Below, one piece after another: positions 16,432 to 25,605 of a stretch of DNA of 64,000 nucleotides. Each line of letters starts with the position of its first letter. The first letter of the stretch is position 1. The position numbers and the translations under genes were made by a program. Under the pieces are notes generated by a model, which saw nothing but the letters and a program-made list of their open reading frames with translations, did not search any database and had not been told where the DNA came from. This DNA comes from Alphaproteobacteria bacterium (GTDB lineage: Bacteria > Pseudomonadota > Alphaproteobacteria > RF32 > CAG-239). The stretch lies in NCBI GenBank assembly GCA_017460085.1, contig JAFUBQ010000003.1, positions 1-64,000 on the forward strand. Reading direction: 5' to 3'.

Positions 16432-18545
16432 TAGATTTTAAAGTGTGCCGTAAAGAGATGGAATGGGGCGGCCGTAAGTTAGTGTTAGAAACAGGAAAAA
16501 TTGCACGTCAGGCAACCGGTGCCGTGATGGCTACATATGGTGAAACAATGGTTTTGGCCACAGTTGTCGGTGCTAAAGAAGCAAAACCGGACCAAGATTT
16601 CTTTCCTTTAACCGTAAACTATCAGGAAAAATTTTATGCAACCGGTAAAATTCCGGGCGGTTTTAACAAACGTGAAGGAAAACCGTCGGAACGCGAAGTT
16701 TTAATTTCGCGGTTGATTGACCGGCCAATTCGTCCGTTGTTTCCTGATGCCTTCAAAAATGAAGTGCAAATTGTCTGCACCGTGCTTTCGCATGACCAAA
16801 AAAATGATTCTGACGTAGTGGCAATGGTGGCTGCTTCTGCTGCACTCGCTATTTCAGGTATTCCGTTCTTAGGTCCGATTGGCGCAGCAAAAGTAGGATA
16901 TCACAAGGGGCAATATATTTTGAACCCTTCAATGGAAGAACAAGCCGTTTCTGATTTGGAATTAACTGTTGCCGGAACCGAAGAAGGTGTGTTGATGGTG
17001 GAATCGGAAGCTCAGGAACTTTCAGAAGAAACCATGCTCGGTGCAGTGATGTTTGGTTTTGAAAGTTTTCAGCCGGTCATTAAACTGATTAAAGAAATGG
17101 CAGCCGAAGCCGGTAAAGAAAAATGGGAAGAACCGGTATTTCCTGCAGAATATGAGGCTTTAAGCACACGAATTATGCAGCAATATGGTGCGCGCTATGA
17201 AGCCGCTTTCAACATTATTGATAAACAAGAACGCGGCACAACTTTAGGCCAATTGGCAGAAGAAGTGAAAGCTACTATTGATCCGGAAAATGAAATTGAA
17301 ATGCGTTATGTGGGTGATGCCATTGAAAATGTGATGCATCATACCATGCGCGAAAAAGTGCTTTCAACCGGTCACCGCATTGACGGCCGCGATACCAAAA
17401 CGGTGCGTCCGATTCAATGTGAAGTAGCTGTATTACCGGAAGCGCACGGTTCTGCTTTGTTTACACGCGGCGAAACACAGGCAATGGTTGTTACCACGCT
17501 TGGAACACCGGAAGATGCACAATTGGTTGACGGCTTGTTCCCTGAAGCTAAGCAAGACTTTATGCTTTATTACAACTTTCCGCCGTTTTCGGTTGGTGAA
17601 TGCGGTCGTTTAGGCACACCGGGACGCCGTGAAATTGGTCACGGTAAATTGGCTTGGCGTGCTATTCATCCGATGTTGCCGAAAGATAAAGAAGCATTTC
17701 CGTATTCTCTCCGCGTTGTTTCGGATATTATGGAATCGAACGGTTCGTCTTCAATGGCCACGGTTTGCGGCACTTGTTTGTCGTTAATGGATGCCGGTGT
17801 GCCGATGAAAAAACCGGTGGCAGGTATTGCAATGGGGTTAATTAAAGAAAATGACGGCCGAGTGGCGATTTTAACCGATATTTTGGGTGATGAAGACCAC
17901 TTGGGCGATATGGATTTCAAGGTTGCCGGAACAAAAGACGGCGTGACTGCTTTGCAGATGGATATTAAAATTACTTCCATCACCAAAGAAATTATGCAGA
18001 ATGCTCTGGCGCAAGCTCATGAAGGACGTATTCATATTTTAGGCGAAATGGCTAAAGCTATTGCTGAACCGCGTCCGGAAATTTCGCCGAAAGCACCGCG
18101 TATTCATACCATGAAAATTCCAACCGATAAGATTCGTGAAGTTATCGGTACGGGCGGTAAGGTTATTCGTGAAATTATTGAACAAACCAATACCAAGATT
18201 GAAATTGAAGATGACGGCACTGTTTTGATTGCTTCAAATAATAATGAAAATTGTCAGAAAGCAATTGATATTATTTTAGGCATTGTTGCCGAACCTGAAG
18301 TTGGCCATATTTATAAAGGCACAATTACCAAAATTATGGACTTTGGTGCATTTGTCCGCTTTATTGGCCAAACAGAAGGGTTGGTTCATATTTCTGAAGT
18401 TAAGAATGAGCGCATTGCTTCGGTTTGTGACTTCTACAAAGAAGGCGACACCATTTGGGTGAAGTGTTTAGGCACGGATAACCGCGGTAAAATTAAACTT
18501 TCCGCCAAACGGGTTAACCAAGAAACCGGTGAAGATTTGGAATAG
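16428..18545 (+). CDS. pnp: Polyribonucleotide nucleotidyltransferase
   Basis: PNPase degrades RNA 3'-to-5' with phosphate and is part of the degradosome. The 705-residue protein has two RNase PH-like halves (the second with [20 protein letters not shown] and [17 protein letters not shown]), a KH domain ([15 protein letters not shown], about residue 565) and a C-terminal S1 domain ([20 protein letters not shown]). Its own ribosome site is AAAGGA 8 bases upstream. It is the last gene of the truB-rpsO-pnp unit and is followed by a terminator. Confidence 0.97.
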   Translation: MIDFKVCRKEMEWGGRKLVLETGKIARQATGAVMATYGETMVLATVVGAKEAKPDQDFFPLTVNYQEKFYATGKIPGGFNKREGKPSEREVLISRLIDRPIRPLFPDAFKNEVQIVCTVLSHDQKNDSDVVAMVAASAALAISGIPFLGPIGAAKVGYHKGQYILNPSMEEQAVSDLELTVAGTEEGVLMVESEAQELSEETMLGAVMFGFESFQPVIKLIKEMAAEAGKEKWEEPVFPAEYEALSTRIMQQYGARYEAAFNIIDKQERGTTLGQLAEEVKATIDPENEIEMRYVGDAIENVMHHTMREKVLSTGHRIDGRDTKTVRPIQCEVAVLPEAHGSALFTRGETQAMVVTTLGTPEDAQLVDGLFPEAKQDFMLYYNFPPFSVGECGRLGTPGRREIGHGKLAWRAIHPMLPKDKEAFPYSLRVVSDIMESNGSSSMATVCGTCLSLMDAGVPMKKPVAGIAMGLIKENDGRVAILTDILGDEDHLGDMDFKVAGTKDGVTALQMDIKITSITKEIMQNALAQAHEGRIHILGEMAKAIAEPRPEISPKAPRIHTMKIPTDKIREVIGTGGKVIREIIEQTNTKIEIEDDGTVLIASNNNENCQKAIDIILGIVAEPEVGHIYKGTITKIMDFGAFVRFIGQTEGLVHISEVKNERIASVCDFYKEGDTIWVKCLGTDNRGKIKLSAKRVNQETGEDLE

Positions 18546-18565
18546 TTTTCAAAGGATAAACAATG

Positions 18566-18602
18566 AGCGCCAACCTTGTTATTTTGAGGCTGGCGCTTTT
18601 TT
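18566..18602 (+). terminator. Intrinsic terminator after pnp
   Basis: A 7-bp stem AGCGCCA/TGGCGCT (18566-18572 with 18591-18597) is followed by a T-run. Confidence 0.8.
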
Positions 18603-18617
18603 CAACCGAGGACTTAA

Positions 18618-19352
18618 ATGTATAGCGACAGATTTAAACAATTTATAGAAATGTGGCAAAAAGACTTTGCCATTGAACGCAGTATGAATGAAAAAGTGTG
18701 TGTTGACCGCGACGGAAACCCTATTCCATGGTACACATATCCGGCGATTGAATATATTTCGCAATTTGATTACAGCGCCAAAAAGGTGTTTGAGTTCGGC
18801 ACCGGCTATTCTTCAATGTATTGGGCAAAGCGGGCGCAAAAAGTTATCAGCATTGAAGATAAACCGGAATGGTTTGAAAAATTTGCCGCTGAGTTTAGTG
18901 CGCCGAATTGGCAGATGCGTTATTGTGATGAAAAGCAAGGCTATGAAGACACAATTTTAGCAGACGGTGAACAATATGATGTGATTGTGATTGATGGCAA
19001 ACGCCGCGCCGAATGTGCGGCAAATGCGGTGAAGGCACTGGCAGACGGCGGAATGATTATTTTAGATGACAGCGACCGCGTGAACACCAGTTTGGAATAT
19101 GTTAATGCTATTAAAACATTGCGCAATGCCGGTTTATTGCAAGTAGATTTTTACGGCTTTTGCCCGATGAACAATTACACTAAAGCAACATCTATTTTTT
19201 TTCGCCGCAATTTTGATTTTGAATCGCTATATACAGTGCAGCCGATTAACGGACTTGGCAATATATGGTCAATGAGCCGCAAAGAGCGCAAGCAATTTTT
19301 TAAAAAACAAGAGTGGCCGCTGGCTGATAATGCGGAAAATAGCGAAGATTAG
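18618..19352 (+). CDS. Class I SAM-dependent methyltransferase-like protein
   Basis: The 244-residue protein has the Rossmann methyltransferase core: the glycine-rich VFEFGTGYSSMYWAKRA (motif I, about residues 54-70), the acidic VISIED, YDVIVIDGKRRAECAANAV and the GGMIILDDSDR strand. The small ribose/SAM-like core is embedded between an N-terminal helical part and a C-terminal aromatic part. The substrate is unknown; it may modify a small molecule or a protein. It ends 4 bases into the convergent coupling-protein gene. Confidence 0.72.
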   Translation: MYSDRFKQFIEMWQKDFAIERSMNEKVCVDRDGNPIPWYTYPAIEYISQFDYSAKKVFEFGTGYSSMYWAKRAQKVISIEDKPEWFEKFAAEFSAPNWQMRYCDEKQGYEDTILADGEQYDVIVIDGKRRAECAANAVKALADGGMIILDDSDRVNTSLEYVNAIKTLRNAGLLQVDFYGFCPMNNYTKATSIFFRRNFDFESLYTVQPINGLGNIWSMSRKERKQFFKKQEWPLADNAENSED

Positions 19353-21556
19353 CCTTCATCTACCTCAAAGCCGTTTTCTTCCTCATCCGGATTATATTCA
19401 ATACCCAGTTTAGCGAGCATGTCGTCATTAATGTCTTCACGTTGTGCCACAATCCAATCAGGCACATTCGGCGCCGGCGGCAAGGCGGCTAATTTTTTCA
19501 TTTTTTTATCCAAATACCAACGCGGAGAATCGGCTATAATCGGGCGGTCAATATGGCTTTGCATTAATACGACCTGCTTAAGCATCGGTAAGCTCAAAAG
19601 CTGCGTTGAGCTAATAACCGGAACGGCCTGCAATTGGTAGCTAACGTTTTTAGCCAGCGGGTTAAAGTCTTTACCTAAGCTGCCTTCGGTGCGTGAAAAC
19701 GATGATACGCGCATGGTTTTATTACCAATCATCTTAGAAAAGCGTTGCGCTGTTACCTCGTTGTTTTGTGACAAGATAACCTTGCATGCGGTGGTAGAAA
19801 TTACCGTTTCCAAATCATCTTTACCATATTTACCGGAAATTTGCCCTAAGTCTTGACCAATCAGCAGATATGAAACTTTTTGACCACGGCCGACTGCAGG
19901 TCCGTCAATAATGGCTTTCATCTTCGGCATTTGCGGAAACTCGTCGAGCACAAACAAGGCAGGGAAAGGCCCCATTTTACCGTCGGTGCGGTTAACGTGG
20001 TTTGGCGGGTTAGAAATTAAATATGAGCTCATCAACTCAATAAATGTGGAGCTAATCACACCTAAAGCACGGGCATCTACTTGGTTAACCGATAAATAAA
20101 CCGAAATTGGTTTCCATTCACCGGTAACCGGGTCTTTCATGCCGCGCAAATCCTTAAATTGCAAGTCTGAAAAGCTTGTGCGTGCTTTAACTGCTTGGTT
20201 TTTAAACACGTTAATACCGGCAAATGCGGTAGAAAGAATAGAGCCACGTTCCTTATCCGGCGTGTTGCTAAGCTGGCTGAGTTCGGTAATGGCACGTTGG
20301 GCATAGCCGAAATTGCGGGCTTCTTTAATAGCTTCTTCAAGCATATCGTGCGTCGGGTCAGCCATAGCTGCCATTTGGTCGCCTTCGTCCATACGGCGTT
20401 GAATTTCTTGGGCAGCGTTAATCTGCGCTTCCGTAATCCATTCCATAATCATGGCAATGCAGGCCTCACGTCCCATCCAGCGCGGCGGCAACAAATTCCA
20501 TGTGCCAATCGGCAGATAATTTTCCATGGTTAAAGTGCCGTTTTTAAGGTTTTGAATGGCACGCGGAGCACCGGGGTCACGCATACCCATATAATAGCCT
20601 TCAAGCACTTCTTTATCTTTTTCATCAAGTTTGCCTTCGTAAATGCGGCCGATAAAATAGTCATTAGCGCGCGCTCTGTCGCATTTAGAAACCACAAATT
20701 GAATAAATCCGGTTAAAGCGGCACGGCCGGTTTGTGACCAGTGCGGATCAGCGCCGCCTTTCGGGTCTTCAACCAAAATATTGCACATGGAATCGACGTA
20801 CATATCGCGGTCAGGCCCTTCTTGCGGAATGCAGTTTGGTGAGAGCGGATTCCAGCTTGGATAATATATACCTTCACTCGGATTATCTTCAGCACCCCAG
20901 TTGATGATAAAAACCGGTCCAACTTTTGCTCGTGCGCCGGAAGTGCTGTAACATAATTCCGGTTTCGGGTCATTAATAACTAAACTTAGCTTATCCGAAT
21001 TAAAAATTGTCGGTACAACAACGCCAGCAGTTTTACCGGTTCCCGGAGGTGCACAGCATAAAGTTGCCAAAGTTTCTTTAAGCATTAAAAACTGGCCGTT
21101 AAATTTGCCGACCACTTGGCAAAAACCATCAAAACCCAACAACGGCATTTTTTTAATATCGCTCAAAGTGGCAACGCGTGCCGAACCGTGAATATTGGTT
21201 TGGAAACGATACGGACTAATCATGCCGGCAAAAATTAAGCCAACCGGAATGATGATGAATGGCAAGAGCGGAATCCATAAACTGAGCGAAAATGAACCGC
21301 TGTGGTTCATAATTTGCCGAAACCATTTACCATACATTTTAAACAAGTGGTCAGGATTAGAAAGAATGAGGTGCATAAATTTGCTCACCACGTCCATTGA
21401 GCCTTTAGAGACACCGTTACCTACAACATATGACAGCGGCAATGCGGTTACAAACAAAACAACCGATAAACCCAAACAAATGAAAAATGCTGTGAGCATC
21501 CAGCGGACAGCGTCATCATATTCTTTCCATTCTTCACCGCGATCTTTTAGTGCCAT
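19349..21556 (-). CDS. VirD4/TraG-type type IV secretion coupling protein
   Basis: This 735-residue ATPase links substrates to a type IV secretion channel. Two membrane segments lie near the N-terminus (about residues 19-45 and 91-112), then a GSAR segment typical of VirD4/TraG, a Walker A APPGTGKT (169-176), an all-helical-looking insertion around 370-420 and a Walker B FVLDEF (535-540). The C-terminus is acidic (about residues 720-735), as in some coupling proteins where the tail recruits adaptors. No other recognisable type IV structural gene (VirB-type) occurs nearby, so the channel is encoded elsewhere or the gene set is partial. The gene lies 13 bases downstream of the 450-residue protein gene. 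Confidence 0.88.
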   Translation of the reverse strand: MALKDRGEEWKEYDDAVRWMLTAFFICLGLSVVLFVTALPLSYVVGNGVSKGSMDVVSKFMHLILSNPDHLFKMYGKWFRQIMNHSGSFSLSLWIPLLPFIIIPVGLIFAGMISPYRFQTNIHGSARVATLSDIKKMPLLGFDGFCQVVGKFNGQFLMLKETLATLCCAPPGTGKTAGVVVPTIFNSDKLSLVINDPKPELCYSTSGARAKVGPVFIINWGAEDNPSEGIYYPSWNPLSPNCIPQEGPDRDMYVDSMCNILVEDPKGGADPHWSQTGRAALTGFIQFVVSKCDRARANDYFIGRIYEGKLDEKDKEVLEGYYMGMRDPGAPRAIQNLKNGTLTMENYLPIGTWNLLPPRWMGREACIAMIMEWITEAQINAAQEIQRRMDEGDQMAAMADPTHDMLEEAIKEARNFGYAQRAITELSQLSNTPDKERGSILSTAFAGINVFKNQAVKARTSFSDLQFKDLRGMKDPVTGEWKPISVYLSVNQVDARALGVISSTFIELMSSYLISNPPNHVNRTDGKMGPFPALFVLDEFPQMPKMKAIIDGPAVGRGQKVSYLLIGQDLGQISGKYGKDDLETVISTTACKVILSQNNEVTAQRFSKMIGNKTMRVSSFSRTEGSLGKDFNPLAKNVSYQLQAVPVISSTQLLSLPMLKQVVLMQSHIDRPIIADSPRWYLDKKMKKLAALPPAPNVPDWIVAQREDINDDMLAKLGIEYNPDEEENGFEVDEG

Positions 21557-21569
21557 TTTATTCTCTGTC

Positions 21570-22922
21570 CTACTTCATATCTTTTAAAACTTTACGCAAC
21601 CGTTCAAACTCTTTATGCGGCATTGAACCATTGGCTTCAGGTAATGTTCTGGAAAACAGTTGAATTTCTTTTGGAGCGCCGCGATTAACACGGGTAACGT
21701 TAATATTTAGCTCTTTCCATATATCAAACATATCATCAGCATTGATAATGTTAGCCATTTGTTCCACAACGTATGCTTCTAATGTTTGAGCAAAGCCTTC
21801 TTCATCAAGAACGCTTTGCAAAGAATCACGTGCTGATTTCAGCTTGCGCACCGGCGAAACACGGTGGCTGCTTTCAGAAAACCACAAAGGTTCTTCGCCG
21901 TTAAACAGTTCTTCATCGGCCAGCCAATCACCGTTTTCGCGGTCTGCCAAGCACAAACAAATTTTGTTTTCAGAAACACCGATAAAGTCAATAAGCGTAT
22001 TATTAACTTTAATATTTTCAATAATATCATAACCTTTTTGCTGCAATATTTCAAACACCGGTCCTTTATTTGACGGCGTAGGTTTAGATTCTTCCGTATC
22101 ACGATTATGCTTGTTTTTATTGCGGTCGTTGCGCTCGTTTTTAGATGAATCTCGTTGTTCGTCATTGCGATTTTGGTTGCGTAGAGAGCGGCGATTATTG
22201 CGTGATGTTTGTTCTTCATCATCGTCATCAAAATTAAATTTTGCGTTGTCTTTTTTATTTTGTTTTTTTACCGGTTCGCTTTCTCGTTGTTTTTTAATAT
22301 CGGTTTTTTCAAACGAATCTATATCTAAATCAAAATCGTCATCTTCATCATCGTCAAATTTAAACAAAGCATGGTCAATAGTGGCGCTAACGTCGGTTTT
22401 AACCGCAGGTTTTGCTGCCGGTTTAGGTTGACTGTATGATGGAACAGGAACATATGCTGGAGCTGCCGGTTTCGGAGAATCGCCATAATCGGAAATTGGC
22501 GAGCGGATGCTGCCGAGAATGCCCAAAGGACGAACCTGTTTATATGATTTTTTCTTAACAACACCATATTTATTGTTAGTAGTAATAACATTCAGAGGTG
22601 TTTTGATAAAGCGCTGATATGCCCTAACCGGAAGCATTAAAATTTTGCCGATAATTTTTTCCCACTCAACTAAGCACAATGTCCACCAACCGGTTATCAG
22701 CATTGGGAAAAACGTGGCTAATATAATGACAAAGGCCCACTCTTTAGGCGCACGAACCACCCAGCCGGCTTGCCAAAGCTCTTTGGCTTGGCGCCAGTGG
22801 TCCGGCCAAAAAATATCAAAGTGCCAATTGCAAAGCATAATCACGCGGATTCCCTCAGTGAAGACAATTCCCCACAGAATGCCGACGATGATAATTCTTA
22901 ACAATACCAATAAGGCTTTCAA
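21570..22922 (-). CDS. Membrane protein with charged linker and nuclease-like C-terminal domain
   Basis: The 450-residue protein has two membrane segments (about residues 2-26 and 62-88), then a Pro/Ala-rich stretch and a long low-complexity linker (about 155-285) rich in D, N, R and K. A folded C-terminal domain runs from about 290. This domain opens with FEILQQKGYDIIENIKVNNTL, whose pattern recalls restriction-endonuclease-like (PD-(D/E)xK) folds; the following strand reads IGVSENKICLCLAD, with no clear catalytic E/QxK. It may be an inactive nuclease-fold or an adaptor. It precedes the coupling-protein gene by 13 bases, so a role in type IV substrate delivery is likely. Confidence 0.68.
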   Translation of the reverse strand: MKALLVLLRIIIVGILWGIVFTEGIRVIMLCNWHFDIFWPDHWRQAKELWQAGWVVRAPKEWAFVIILATFFPMLITGWWTLCLVEWEKIIGKILMLPVRAYQRFIKTPLNVITTNNKYGVVKKKSYKQVRPLGILGSIRSPISDYGDSPKPAAPAYVPVPSYSQPKPAAKPAVKTDVSATIDHALFKFDDDEDDDFDLDIDSFEKTDIKKQRESEPVKKQNKKDNAKFNFDDDDEEQTSRNNRRSLRNQNRNDEQRDSSKNERNDRNKNKHNRDTEESKPTPSNKGPVFEILQQKGYDIIENIKVNNTLIDFIGVSENKICLCLADRENGDWLADEELFNGEEPLWFSESSHRVSPVRKLKSARDSLQSVLDEEGFAQTLEAYVVEQMANIINADDMFDIWKELNINVTRVNRGAPKEIQLFSRTLPEANGSMPHKEFERLRKVLKDMK

Positions 22923-23113
22923 CCGTTGCTCCTAAATATTTGAACGTTCTTCTCATTGCAGCATAACAGCCATTTATTAAAAAAGTGATTACATTTATGC
23001 ATTTTTCCACTTTTTTAATAAAGAGTTGTGTTCTGCTATAAATAACCTTGTATATGAAAGTTAAAAATTTTGTTTTTATAGTTTTGTACTTTATTCTAAA
23101 TAATCAAATATAA

Positions 23114-23596
23114 TTATTTACGTTTTTGTTCAATTTGCTCAATAATATCTTGGCGAAAATTGTTTATATTTGCGGTTGGTCTTTTCTTTTTTTCTTGTTC
23201 AAGCCGTTCGCTAACCAATTGTTCTATGGTCTTTTTTTCTTCAATTTTCAGGTTTTTAATGTTTATATCTGGTGCCTTATAGTCTTTGGCGCCTAAATTG
23301 CTGAGCCATGCCAGCGGTTTGAACACTAAATTTGCAAATTTGCAGCGATATATGAACCACCAGCCCAATAAATTCAGCGGCACTAAAGAAAAAATGCCAA
23401 ACAGCATCAATAAATCGTTACCGGACAATGTGGCGCCGGTGTTCCAATATGCCGCAATGTTGCGATATGTTTGCGGCAGCAAAATGTTTATGCGGTAAAA
23501 ATGCCTGTAGGCATAATAAAATGCCGCCAATACCAATGCGGAGAACATGGCGCTGAAGATAATTGCAAAAATAATGTGAAACAGTTTTTTTATCAT
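23114..23596 (-). CDS. Small membrane protein next to the type IV coupling cluster
   Basis: The 160-residue protein has two membrane segments (about residues 4-30 and 60-84) followed by a cytoplasmic, Lys/Glu-rich C-terminal tail that ends in a helical stretch (about 115-160). No family is recognised. Its start overlaps the stop of the upstream gene by one base (TGATG), so the two are translationally coupled. A spacer of about 190 bases separates it from the 450-residue protein gene. Confidence 0.6.
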   Translation of the reverse strand: MIKKLFHIIFAIIFSAMFSALVLAAFYYAYRHFYRINILLPQTYRNIAAYWNTGATLSGNDLLMLFGIFSLVPLNLLGWWFIYRCKFANLVFKPLAWLSNLGAKDYKAPDINIKNLKIEEKKTIEQLVSERLEQEKKKRPTANINNFRQDIIEQIEQKRK

Positions 23597-25512
23597 CAGC
23601 TTCTGCCGCCACTGGTGTTAGTTGTTATTAATTGATAAAACTTATTGTCTTTTGAACCGAACAGCTTCTCTTTTAACTTTTGGAAATTATATCTTCTTTG
23701 TTGATTAGTTTGCAAAGCTGCTTCGGTAGCAGCCAGTGAAGCATTAACCAACATTTGCTCTTTGCTGTGCGGACTGTTTGCAATTTCATAAATCTGAGCA
23801 GCTGCTTCTTGATTCACGCTTCTAGGCTCATACATAGGATGGTGCGGCAAAATGTGAGCCGAGCCGGCAAATTTTACGGTATCATCTATAAATCCAGCAA
23901 ATTCTTTATATGCCTTGTTGCTTGCTGTCGGACGGCGCTCATCATCCGGATTAGCCTTAAAGTTTTCAGCCTTAATATCTTTATCAAGCGTTTTTTCTAA
24001 TTTCAAAGCTTGATCTACTGTGTTATTAAGAAAATTTTGAACCGATGTATAAGTGGTATCATCATTTAACATATCAATAGCCATAGCCGCGGCAACTCCG
24101 GCTTCCACAACTTGGGCATATTTAAGAACTTTAGCTTGGAAGTCTTTATCTTCGGATAAATTATCTATTGTTAAGCATTTTAGATTTTTATCATTCAAGC
24201 ATTCGTGTTTCCAATCGGTTAAGGCAAGCATATAGCCTAAATCATGAACTTTTTCCTGCCATTCCAACATCGTATCTTGATTTGATTTTGTTTCTAATGC
24301 GGCAAAGGTTTTTGCAAATTCATCAGAACCGGCATCTTTAGCTGCCTGCGAACTTCGCTTCAATGATTCAATCATTTGTTTATCTGCCGGATTATTAATA
24401 TCCAGCGGTTCCCAATTTTCAGATGCGCCGGCAACCGGTTCAATCAAATTACGCTTAATTGCCTCATTCAATTTACCCATATAATCTCTGCGATCTTCGC
24501 GAGTTTCAGCAAACATGTCTCTTACGGCTTGTACGCGGCCATATTCCGCGCTAATTTTCTTTGTGGCGGCCTTACAATCGGCTTTTTTCATTTTTTCTGC
24601 AGCCCTATCAAGCTCATCACTACTCTTGCGGCACCAGTCGGCATAGCGGTCAACCGCATTGCGCAAGTGCTTCAATAAGAAATCTGTCGCCATATTTAAA
24701 TATTTAAGAAAAATATCTTCATACAAATAGTCTATTATTGGTTTTTTAGATATAGGGTCAAATTTATAATCTTTGGCAGCTTTAGATTTGTCTTTACCTT
24801 TTTCCAGCTCATTCGGATTTAAGTTTGCCACATTTTCCGGTAATTGTTCCGGAGTTCTCTCTGCTGTTTCCTCCAAGGAACCGATGTTGGTTTGATATTT
24901 TTCGGCATCTTCATCAACCCGAGTAAAAAATTGTTCTAAATCCCGCGCTGGGTCCGGTATTGCCATAGAGCCGGCCGGCAAACTTGCGTTACGACGGGCC
25001 GCTCCATCGGTATAGGATTTTGCTAAACCTTTTAAATTTTGCTCAAGCTTGTTTTCTGTTGCAAAATTTACGATATTATTACCATCGGCATCTTTTAAAT
25101 CTGCCAAAGTTTTTAGAAGGTTTATTTGCGCATCTTTATAGGCTTCAAATTCAGATCTTCCGCGGTCCGCTTTATGTTGTGCGCTCAAGGCATGGCGGGT
25201 CAAATAAGTTATAGCAGAATCACCATTTGGTGTGTTACTATCATTTAAAAGATGCTGTAAAGCATCGGTGGCTCCTTTGGCTTGCAGATTCTTGATTATA
25301 TTCTCGCACTCTTCATTGTCAAATTTGCCTAGTTCTACCATATTATTATACTTTGGAAAAACTTGCTCCATAAAATCATTAGGAACACCGGCTAACCAAG
25401 GCGAACCGGCTTTGCTGATAAAGTCTATTACCTTATTTAAATCCTCTGCACTAGGTGTAGGTTTGCTCAAAATATTATAAATTTCGCTTGTTGTTAATTC
25501 TTCATCAGCCAT
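23596..25512 (-). CDS. Large soluble helical protein in the coupling cluster
   Basis: The 638-residue protein has no signal peptide or membrane segment. It is largely alpha-helical with a Glu/Lys-rich character, an internal proline-rich disordered bit (about residues 178-245) and helical segments including KPIIDYLYEDIFLKYLNMA (about 265-283). The C-terminal part (about 450-620) is Ala-rich and helical. No family is recognised. Its position, coupled to a small membrane protein and near a VirD4-type ATPase, suggests an adaptor or secreted substrate. A strong SD (AAAAAGGAG) and a promoter lie upstream. Confidence 0.62.
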   Translation of the reverse strand: MADEELTTSEIYNILSKPTPSAEDLNKVIDFISKAGSPWLAGVPNDFMEQVFPKYNNMVELGKFDNEECENIIKNLQAKGATDALQHLLNDSNTPNGDSAITYLTRHALSAQHKADRGRSEFEAYKDAQINLLKTLADLKDADGNNIVNFATENKLEQNLKGLAKSYTDGAARRNASLPAGSMAIPDPARDLEQFFTRVDEDAEKYQTNIGSLEETAERTPEQLPENVANLNPNELEKGKDKSKAAKDYKFDPISKKPIIDYLYEDIFLKYLNMATDFLLKHLRNAVDRYADWCRKSSDELDRAAEKMKKADCKAATKKISAEYGRVQAVRDMFAETREDRRDYMGKLNEAIKRNLIEPVAGASENWEPLDINNPADKQMIESLKRSSQAAKDAGSDEFAKTFAALETKSNQDTMLEWQEKVHDLGYMLALTDWKHECLNDKNLKCLTIDNLSEDKDFQAKVLKYAQVVEAGVAAAMAIDMLNDDTTYTSVQNFLNNTVDQALKLEKTLDKDIKAENFKANPDDERRPTASNKAYKEFAGFIDDTVKFAGSAHILPHHPMYEPRSVNQEAAAQIYEIANSPHSKEQMLVNASLAATEAALQTNQQRRYNFQKLKEKLFGSKDNKFYQLITTNTSGGRS

Positions 25513-25556
25513 CTTTTTTGCTCCTTTTTATAAAAAAAAATTCTACTGTTGCTTGT

Positions 25557-25585
25557 AATATAACATAGTTTTTATTTTTTGTCTA
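25557..25585 (-). promoter_or_regulatory. Probable sigma-70 promoter of the 638/160-residue gene pair
   Basis: On the minus strand TAGACA (25580-25585) and TATATT (25557-25562) are separated by 17 bases. They lie about 45 bases before the ATG of the 638-residue gene. Inferred from sequence only. Confidence 0.5.
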
Positions 25586-25605
25586 CATAAAAATGCAAAA
25601 ATATT

